This document shows, piece after piece, positions 58,490 to 64,000 of a stretch of 64,000 bases of DNA (positions are counted from its first letter, which is position 1; every line of letters starts with the position of its first letter). Source of the stretch: Chryseobacterium angstadtii. Lineage in GTDB: Bacteria > Bacteroidota > Bacteroidia > Flavobacteriales > Weeksellaceae. A program made the position numbers and the translations under genes. Below the pieces are notes generated by a model. It was not told the origin of the DNA. It did not search any database and saw only the letters and a list, made by a program, of their open reading frames with translations. The DNA lies in assembly GCF_001045465.1 (NCBI RefSeq), contig NZ_LFND01000005.1, positions 248,001-312,000 of the forward strand. Reading direction: 5' to 3'.

Positions 58490-59764
58490 ATGAAAATATA
58501 CAGATATCCGGAAAGGAAAATATGGTCAGAGCTCGTAAAGCGCCCGGTTTTTGAGCGTGAGGAAATATCCGGGCTGATCACGGAAATATTTGAAGCTGTT
58601 GAAAAAAACGGAGACAAAGCACTTGTAGGATTTAATAAAAAATTTGACAAAGCCGTAACTCCCGAAATTACAGTTTCAGCCGAAGAACTTGAAAATGCAG
58701 AAAATGCAGTTCCCGAAAATCTAAAGAAAGCGATAAAACAGGCAAAAGAAAACATCACAAAATTCCATACCGCCCAAAAAACACAAACCGAAAAGATTGA
58801 AACCGCAAAAGGGGTAATCTGCTGGAGAGAAAACCGGGCTGTAGAAAAAGTGGGGATCTATATTCCCGGAGGAACAGCGCCTTTGTTCTCCACAGTATTG
58901 ATGCTTGCTGTACCTGCGAATCTGGCTGGTTGTCAGGAAATTATTCTTTGTACGCCACCGGATCGTAACGGTAATATAAATCCTGCGATTCTGTTTACGG
59001 CAAAACTCTGCGGAATTACTAAAATATTCAAAACAGGCGGGGCGCAGGCTATTGCAGCAATGACTTTGGGTACAGAAAGTATTCCGGCGGTCTACAAAAT
59101 TTTTGGACCTGGAAACCAGTTCGTTGTCGCGGCAAAAGAATATGCACAGCGTTATGGAGTAGCGGTTGATATGCCTGCAGGTCCCAGTGAAGTCCTTGTT
59201 ATTGCAGACGGTAAGGCTGTTCCCGACTTTTGTGCCGCAGATCTTCTGTCGCAGGCAGAACACGGAAGCGACAGTCAGGTGGTATTCATCACAACAGATG
59301 CAAAAATTTTCACCGGAACTATTGAGGCCGTAGAAAAGCAGATCATAAAGCTTCCCAGGAATGAAATGGCCCGTCAGTCACTGCAAAACAGTCTTTTTAT
59401 CCTGACCAGTTCCCTTGAAGATGCTTTAGATTTCAGTAATCTTTACGCTCCCGAACACCTTATCCTTGCTCTGGAAAATTTTGAAAACTATATTCCGGGT
59501 ATCAGGAACGCCGGATCTGTTTTTCTCGGAAATTATTCCTGTGAAAGTGCGGGAGATTATGCAAGCGGAACCAATCACACATTGCCTACCAATGCTTATG
59601 CAAAGAACTACAGCGGTGTTTCACTGGACAGTTTTGTCAAAAAAATTACATTCCAGCACCTTTCCAGAGAAGGTCTTAAAAGCATAGGAAAAACAATAGA
59701 AATAATGGCAGAGGCAGAAGGCCTTATCGCTCATAAAAATGCAGTATCCATCCGATTAAAATAA
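58490..59764 (+). CDS. hisD: Histidinol dehydrogenase
   Basis: 424-residue zinc enzyme catalysing the last two oxidations to L-histidine with NAD. AVEKVGIYIPGGTAPLFSTVLMLAVPA, VDMPAGPSEVLVIAD, the zinc-binding region LLSQAEHGSDSQVVFIT and LYAPEHLIL, and SGTNHTLPTNAYAKNYSGVS are all present. Starts 2 nt after hisG stop. Confidence 0.97.
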   Translation: MKIYRYPERKIWSELVKRPVFEREEISGLITEIFEAVEKNGDKALVGFNKKFDKAVTPEITVSAEELENAENAVPENLKKAIKQAKENITKFHTAQKTQTEKIETAKGVICWRENRAVEKVGIYIPGGTAPLFSTVLMLAVPANLAGCQEIILCTPPDRNGNINPAILFTAKLCGITKIFKTGGAQAIAAMTLGTESIPAVYKIFGPGNQFVVAAKEYAQRYGVAVDMPAGPSEVLVIADGKAVPDFCAADLLSQAEHGSDSQVVFITTDAKIFTGTIEAVEKQIIKLPRNEMARQSLQNSLFILTSSLEDALDFSNLYAPEHLILALENFENYIPGIRNAGSVFLGNYSCESAGDYASGTNHTLPTNAYAKNYSGVSLDSFVKKITFQHLSREGLKSIGKTIEIMAEAEGLIAHKNAVSIRLK

Positions 59765-59768
59765 TATA

Positions 59769-60800
59769 ATGAAAAATTTGACTATCAATAGTTTAGTAAG
59801 AGAAAATATCCTGAAATTACAGCCTTACATCAGCTTCAGGGATCATAATGAATTTAATGAACCCGTGATGCTGGATGCCAATGAATGCCCGTTTGGAGAA
59901 TTCAACAGGTATCCGGATTCTTCTCAGAAAAAGCTTAAAAATAAATTAGCAGAGCTTAAAAATCTTTTACCGGAACAGATCGCCATCGGAAACGGAAGCG
60001 ATGAACTGATTGATCTGATCATTAAAATATTCTGCGAACCCAAAAAAGATGCTATTCTGATGATGAATCCTTCTTTTGCGATGTACGGTTTTTACGCTGC
60101 AGTGAATGAAAATGAAGTAGTAAAACTGGATCTGGATGAAAATTTTGAAATTGTTAAAGATGATTTTTTAAAGATCACCCAGGAGCGCGAGATCAAAGTT
60201 TTCTTCTTATGTTCTCCTAATAACCCGACCGGAAACAGTGTGGAAGATCTTGAATTCTTCCTTCAGAATTTTAACGGAATTGTGGTGATAGATGAAGCAT
60301 ATATAGAGTTTTCCGGAAACAGATCGGGGATTGAATTGCTGGACAAATATCCTAATTTAATTGTACTCCAAACCTTTTCAAAAGCCTGGGGAAAAGCAGG
60401 AGCAAGAGTCGGTACGGCTTATGCTTCGGAAGAGATTATCCGTTTTATCAATACGGTAAAAGCCCCTTATAATGTGAATTCTCTAAGTCAGGAACTGATC
60501 TTAAATCTATTGGAAGATGATAACATGCTTAAAGATAATGTTGACAAAGTTCTGAAGGAAAGAGACTGGCTGAAAGAACAGTTCAACAGCATTGAATGCA
60601 TTGTAAAAGTATTTCCGACAGATGCCAATTTCTTTTTGATCCAGATGGCTGACGGCAGTACCGTTTATCAGAAAATGCTGGAAAAGGAAATTTTGACCAG
60701 TCAGAGAGCGCCCGCCATTCCGGATTGCATCAGAATCAATGTGGGAAGCCGTGAGGAGAATGAAAAATTAATCAACGTTTTAAAAGAAATTCAATCATGA
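59769..60800 (+). CDS. hisC: Histidinol-phosphate aminotransferase
   Basis: 343-residue PLP enzyme, class I/II fold. LDANECPFGEFNRYPD at the substrate end, IAIGNGSDELIDL, LCSPNNPTGN, the PLP-phenol Asp in VIDEAYIEF, and the Schiff-base lysine in TFSKAWGKAGARVG. Overlaps the hisB start by 4 nt (ATGA). Confidence 0.97.
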   Translation: MKNLTINSLVRENILKLQPYISFRDHNEFNEPVMLDANECPFGEFNRYPDSSQKKLKNKLAELKNLLPEQIAIGNGSDELIDLIIKIFCEPKKDAILMMNPSFAMYGFYAAVNENEVVKLDLDENFEIVKDDFLKITQEREIKVFFLCSPNNPTGNSVEDLEFFLQNFNGIVVIDEAYIEFSGNRSGIELLDKYPNLIVLQTFSKAWGKAGARVGTAYASEEIIRFINTVKAPYNVNSLSQELILNLLEDDNMLKDNVDKVLKERDWLKEQFNSIECIVKVFPTDANFFLIQMADGSTVYQKMLEKEILTSQRAPAIPDCIRINVGSREENEKLINVLKEIQS

Positions 60801-61891
60801 AAAAAGTATTGTTCATAGACCGCGACGGAACACTTATCATAGAACCGCCCGAAGACTTTCAGGTAGATTCACTGGAAAAGCTGGAATTCTATCCCGGAGT
60901 TTTTCAGAATCTTTCCAAAATTGCAAGGGAAATGGATTATGAGCTGGTGATGGTAACCAATCAGGATGGTTTGGGCACCGAAAGTTTTCCTTACGAAGAT
61001 TTTATTAAACCTCAGGAAAAAATGCTGAAAGCTTTCGAAAATGAAGGAATTATTTTCAGTGATATCCTGATTGATAAAAGTTTTGAACATGAAAATCTTC
61101 CCACCAGAAAACCGGGAACCGGAATGCTTTCCAAATACCTTTACGGGAATTATGATTTGGAAAATTCATACGTCATTGGCGATCGGGTTACAGATATTCA
61201 ATTAGCTGAAAATTTGGGATCTAAATCTATTTTTCTCAATAAAAACTTTAATGATGATGCGACGCTAAGTACAGACAGCTGGCCCGCCATTTATTCTTTT
61301 TTAAAACAGGAATCCAGAAAGGCCAAAGTCTATAGAAAAACCAATGAAACCGAAATAGACATTCAGATAGATCTTAACGGAAATGGAAAATCTGAAATTT
61401 CTACAGGCCTTCACTTTTTTGATCACATGCTGGATCAGATTGCAAGACACGGAAACATAGACCTGAAAATTAAGGTGAATGGAGATCTTCAGGTAGATGA
61501 GCACCACACCATTGAAGATACGGGAATTGCTTTAGGAGAAGCCTTTTTAAAAGCACTGGGAAATAAAAAAGGGATTGAAAGATATGGTTTTCTTCTTCCG
61601 ATGGATGACTGTCTGGCCCAGGCTGCCATTGATTTTGGAGGAAGACCGTGGCTGGTTTGGGAAGTTGATTTCAAAAGAGAGAAAATTGGCGATGTTCCTA
61701 CAGAAATGTTCTTTCACTTCTTTAAATCATTTACGGATTCTTCAAGATCCAATCTGAATATAAAAGCAGAAGGAAACAACGAACACCATAAAATTGAAGC
61801 GGTATTCAAAGCCTTTGCAAAAGCGGTAAAAATGGCGGTGAATCAATCGGACAGCAGTTTCAATTTACCATCAACCAAAGGAAGTTTATAA
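60797..61891 (+). CDS. hisB: Bifunctional histidinol-phosphatase / imidazoleglycerol-phosphate dehydratase
   Basis: 364-residue fusion. N-terminal HAD phosphatase (1 to about 165) with nucleophile FIDRDGTLI, VMVTNQDGLG and VIGDRVTDIQLAE; the C-terminal dehydratase (about 175-364) has HFFDHMLDQIARHG, DEHHTIEDTGIALGEA and NNEHHKIEAVFKAFAKA, the histidine clusters that bind manganese. Both active sites look intact. The fused form is also found in enterobacteria and is usual in Bacteroidota. Confidence 0.97.
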   Translation: MKKVLFIDRDGTLIIEPPEDFQVDSLEKLEFYPGVFQNLSKIAREMDYELVMVTNQDGLGTESFPYEDFIKPQEKMLKAFENEGIIFSDILIDKSFEHENLPTRKPGTGMLSKYLYGNYDLENSYVIGDRVTDIQLAENLGSKSIFLNKNFNDDATLSTDSWPAIYSFLKQESRKAKVYRKTNETEIDIQIDLNGNGKSEISTGLHFFDHMLDQIARHGNIDLKIKVNGDLQVDEHHTIEDTGIALGEAFLKALGNKKGIERYGFLLPMDDCLAQAAIDFGGRPWLVWEVDFKREKIGDVPTEMFFHFFKSFTDSSRSNLNIKAEGNNEHHKIEAVFKAFAKAVKMAVNQSDSSFNLPSTKGSL

Positions 61892-61892
61892 A

Positions 61893-62471
61893 ATGATTGC
61901 ATTAATAAAATATAACGGAGGAAATGTAAGTTCGGTGCAGAATGCCCTGACCCGGCTGAACATTCAGTCTGTAGTTACGGATGATCCCGAAGTGATTATC
62001 AAAGCGGATAAAGTCATTTTCCCCGGCGTTGGAGAAGCTTCTTCAACCATGAAAGTATTGAAAGAAAGAGGTCTTGATCTTCTTATACCTTCCTTAAAAC
62101 AGCCTGTTCTCGGGATTTGCCTCGGTATGCAGCTGATGTGCGGAGATAATGAAGAAGGAAATACAAAAGGGATGGGAATTTTTAATACCGGTGTTAAAAG
62201 ATTTCCACCGCAAGAGCTTGTTCCCCACATGGGCTGGAATACGATTTCAGATCTTAAAAGTCCGCTCTTTTCAGGAATTGAAGAGGGCAGCGATGTCTAT
62301 TTTGTTCACAGCTACTATTGCGGGCAGGCAGATGCTACCATTTCGGTGTGCGATTACATTTTACCGTTCAGTGCCTCATTACAGAAAGACAATTTTTTTG
62401 CGGTACAGTTTCACCCGGAAAAATCGGGACAGACGGGAAGCCGTATTTTAAACAATTTTATACAGCTATAA
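61893..62471 (+). CDS. hisH: Imidazole glycerol phosphate synthase, glutaminase subunit
   Basis: 192 residues, class I glutamine amidotransferase supplying ammonia to HisF. Nucleophile Cys in VLGICLGMQLM, catalytic His and Glu in FFAVQFHPEKSGQTG, and the interface PHMGWNTI. One nt after hisB stop. Confidence 0.97.
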   Translation: MIALIKYNGGNVSSVQNALTRLNIQSVVTDDPEVIIKADKVIFPGVGEASSTMKVLKERGLDLLIPSLKQPVLGICLGMQLMCGDNEEGNTKGMGIFNTGVKRFPPQELVPHMGWNTISDLKSPLFSGIEEGSDVYFVHSYYCGQADATISVCDYILPFSASLQKDNFFAVQFHPEKSGQTGSRILNNFIQL

Positions 62472-63197
62472 ATGATGAAAATTATTCCGGCTATTGATAT
62501 TATCGACGGAAAATGTGTCCGTCTTTCAAAAGGAGATTATAACACCAAAAAAATCTACAGTGAAGATCCTGTAGAAACTGCTAAAGAATTTGAAAGTTTC
62601 GGAATCCGTTTTCTGCACCTTGTAGATCTTGACGGAGCTAAGTCTAAACATATTGTCAACCAGAAAGTTCTGGAAAATATAGCCCGGGAAACTTCCCTTC
62701 AGATTGATTTCGGAGGCGGATTAAAATCAGGGAACGATATAGAAACAGCTTTTAATTGCGGAGCCAGGCAGATTACCCTCGGAAGTATTGCCGTGCAGGA
62801 TCCGGAATTTTGTTTTGAAATGATCAGAAAATACGGCAGCGAAAAAATTATTCTGGGTGCAGATTGCGAAAACAGGAAGATAAAAACCTCAGGATGGCTG
62901 GAAGAAAGTAATTTAGATATTATTGATTTTCTTCTGCAATACCAGGAAAAAGGAATACTTCAGACCATCTGCACAGACATTGCAAAGGATGGAATGCTGG
63001 AAGGCCCTTCAACAGATCTGTACCGGGAAATTCTGGATAAAACCTCAGTGAAACTTACAGCCAGCGGCGGTATCACATCCATTGAAGATGTGTACCGAAT
63101 GAAAGAGATCGGATGCTCCGGAACCATTATAGGTAAGGCTATTTACGAAGGAAAAATAAAATTACAACAACTTCAGGAATTTATTGAAAATGCTTAA
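62472..63197 (+). CDS. hisA: ProFAR isomerase
   Basis: 241-residue TIM barrel, 1-(5-phosphoribosyl)-5-[(5-phosphoribosylamino)methylideneamino]imidazole-4-carboxamide isomerase. IIPAIDIIDGKCVRLSKGDY with catalytic Asp8 region, FLHLVDLDGAKSK, QIDFGGGLKSG, ICTDIAKDGMLEGPS, LTASGGITSIEDV. ATG 62475 is an alternative start. Its end overlaps hisF by 8 nt or more, allowing coupling. Confidence 0.97.
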   Translation: MMKIIPAIDIIDGKCVRLSKGDYNTKKIYSEDPVETAKEFESFGIRFLHLVDLDGAKSKHIVNQKVLENIARETSLQIDFGGGLKSGNDIETAFNCGARQITLGSIAVQDPEFCFEMIRKYGSEKIILGADCENRKIKTSGWLEESNLDIIDFLLQYQEKGILQTICTDIAKDGMLEGPSTDLYREILDKTSVKLTASGGITSIEDVYRMKEIGCSGTIIGKAIYEGKIKLQQLQEFIENA

Positions 63198-63942
63198 AAA
63201 AAGAATTATCCCATGCCTGGACATCAAAGATGGAACTACGGTGAAAGGAATCAATTTTGAAGGGCTCCGAAATGCAGGAGACCCTGTAGAACTTGCTGTG
63301 AAATATGAGCAGGAAGGAGCTGATGAACTTGTGTTTCTGGATATTACCGCAACCGTAGAAGACAGGAAAACATTCGTTGAACTGGTGAAAGATATTGCAG
63401 GGCAGCTCAGCATTCCGTTTACGGTGGGAGGCGGAATTTCTTCCGTGGAAGATGTCAGAAAGCTTTTAGAAGCCGGAGCAGATAAAATCAGTATCAATTC
63501 TTCGGCGGTTAAAAATCCGCAGCTGATCTCCGAGCTGGCAAAAGAATTCGGAAGCCAGTGCGTGGTTGTGGCTATAGACACGCGGCTGACTAACGGATCA
63601 GACCTCGTATACGTCCGGGGCGGAAGACAGGTTACTGCATTGAACACGGTTGAATGGGCCAAAGAATGCGCTTCTCTTGGAGCAGGTGAAATTCTTCTGA
63701 CCTCCATGGATGGTGACGGAACAAAAAGCGGCTTTGATGTCCGCATTACCAGCTTGGTTTCAGAAGCCGTCAATATTCCGGTGATTGCTTCAGGAGGAGC
63801 AGGAAGTATTGATGATTTTGTTCAGGTATTTAATGAAACTAAGGCAACAGGAGCTTTGGCAGCCAGTATTTTCCACTTTAATGAAGTGCCTGTTCAGGAA
63901 TTGAAAAAACAACTTAAAAAGCAAAAAATAGCAGTACGATGA
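63190..63942 (+). CDS. hisF: Imidazole glycerol phosphate synthase, cyclase subunit
   Basis: 250-residue TIM barrel that closes the imidazole ring using ammonia from HisH. MLKKRIIPCLDIKDGTTVKGINFEGL with catalytic Asp11, VFLDITAT, FTVGGGISSVEDVRKLLEAGADKISINSSAV, VAIDTRLTNGSDLVYVRGGR, ILLTSMDGDGTKSGFD (second catalytic Asp) and VIASGGAGSIDDF. An alternative ATG at 63184 adds two residues. The stop overlaps the next start (ATGA). Confidence 0.97.
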   Translation: MLKKRIIPCLDIKDGTTVKGINFEGLRNAGDPVELAVKYEQEGADELVFLDITATVEDRKTFVELVKDIAGQLSIPFTVGGGISSVEDVRKLLEAGADKISINSSAVKNPQLISELAKEFGSQCVVVAIDTRLTNGSDLVYVRGGRQVTALNTVEWAKECASLGAGEILLTSMDGDGTKSGFDVRITSLVSEAVNIPVIASGGAGSIDDFVQVFNETKATGALAASIFHFNEVPVQELKKQLKKQKIAVR

Positions 63943-64000
63943 AAATAGATTTTGAAAAAACAAACGGCCTTGTTCCGGTGATTATCCAGGACAGCACGAC
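63939..64000 (+). CDS. hisI: HisI(E), 5' end only
   Basis: First 20 residues MKIDFEKTNGLVPVIIQDST of a phosphoribosyl-AMP cyclohydrolase; the rest is beyond the window. Position after hisF and the GLVPVIIQD opening identify it. Whether it continues into a HisE pyrophosphohydrolase domain cannot be seen. Confidence 0.88.
   Translation, partial: MKIDFEKTNGLVPVIIQDST

Noticed and set aside
1..64000. Insertion sequence, transposase or integrase genes
   Set aside because: I found no DDE, HUH, serine or tyrosine recombinase motifs in any frame; the mobile features rest on repeats and att-like sites only.
1..64000. Ribosomal RNA genes
   Set aside because: No 16S, 23S or 5S conserved segments seen; only one tRNA gene is present.

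Overview
This 64 kb window looks like chromosomal DNA from a member of the Flavobacteriia, most likely Chryseobacterium or a close Weeksellaceae relative (inference). The reasons are low GC, Bacteroidota promoters (-33 TTTG and -7 TAnnTTTG), a PorQ type IX secretion protein, a type A C-terminal sorting domain protein, TamL, a CcsB-CcsA fusion, L-lysine 6-transaminase and a histidine operon with fused HisB. Most of the window is ordinary core genome. The accessory material sits in a few well-bounded places.

Region by region. 1-6200 (-): a beta-oxidation operon (MarR regulator, FadN-type hydroxyacyl-CoA dehydrogenase/enoyl-CoA hydratase, thiolase, acyl-CoA dehydrogenase cut by the window edge) with two four-helix-bundle genes in its spacers and two matching 20-bp palindromic operators. 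6201-10014 (-): a thioredoxin-like lipoprotein and a FecCD/FecE-type uptake ABC transporter, whose permease and ATPase genes are separated by 1.3 kb of inverted-repeat elements around a GxxExxY gene. 10047-18495: oxidoreductase, YdcF-like protein, TamL, RNA methyltransferase, a YtxH/holin-like envelope trio, cmk, porQ. 18661-26932: pyrH, frr, two unknown exported proteins, an LptF/G permease, lolA, ftsK. 27457-36876: ccsBA, SPFH protein plus ribbon-helix-helix protein, a 50-aa membrane protein, the lysine-catabolic pair amaB-like/lat, DUF2007, a 111-bp tandem repeat array, GNAT. 36993-43287: a GbsR/MarR-like regulator with a tripartite RND efflux pump.

43350-45820 is an AT-rich accessory patch. 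Three overlapping or nearly overlapping genes (pentapeptide repeats fused to a two-helix channel-like domain, a polymerase-beta-type nucleotidyltransferase with a helical tail, and a small HTH-like protein) lie between imperfect direct repeats. This is my best candidate for an undescribed (possibly defence-type) system; that role is inference. 45991-46970 is a GNAT-MarR pair with its operator on the promoter. 47142-51054 holds tRNA-Ala(GGC) and, 3,837 bp downstream, a second copy of its last 43 nt with one mismatch. The two enclose two exported surface-protein genes and no integrase, as in a small tRNA-targeted island.

51055-57382 carries small exported proteins, an NlpC/P60 lipoprotein, a LytTR regulator, DUF2255, dapD and a glycosyltransferase. 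57389-64000 is the histidine operon hisGDCBHAFI, preceded by a complete attenuator: promoter, 16-codon leader with HHYYHH, an antiterminator segment overlapping the leader stop codon, and a terminator.
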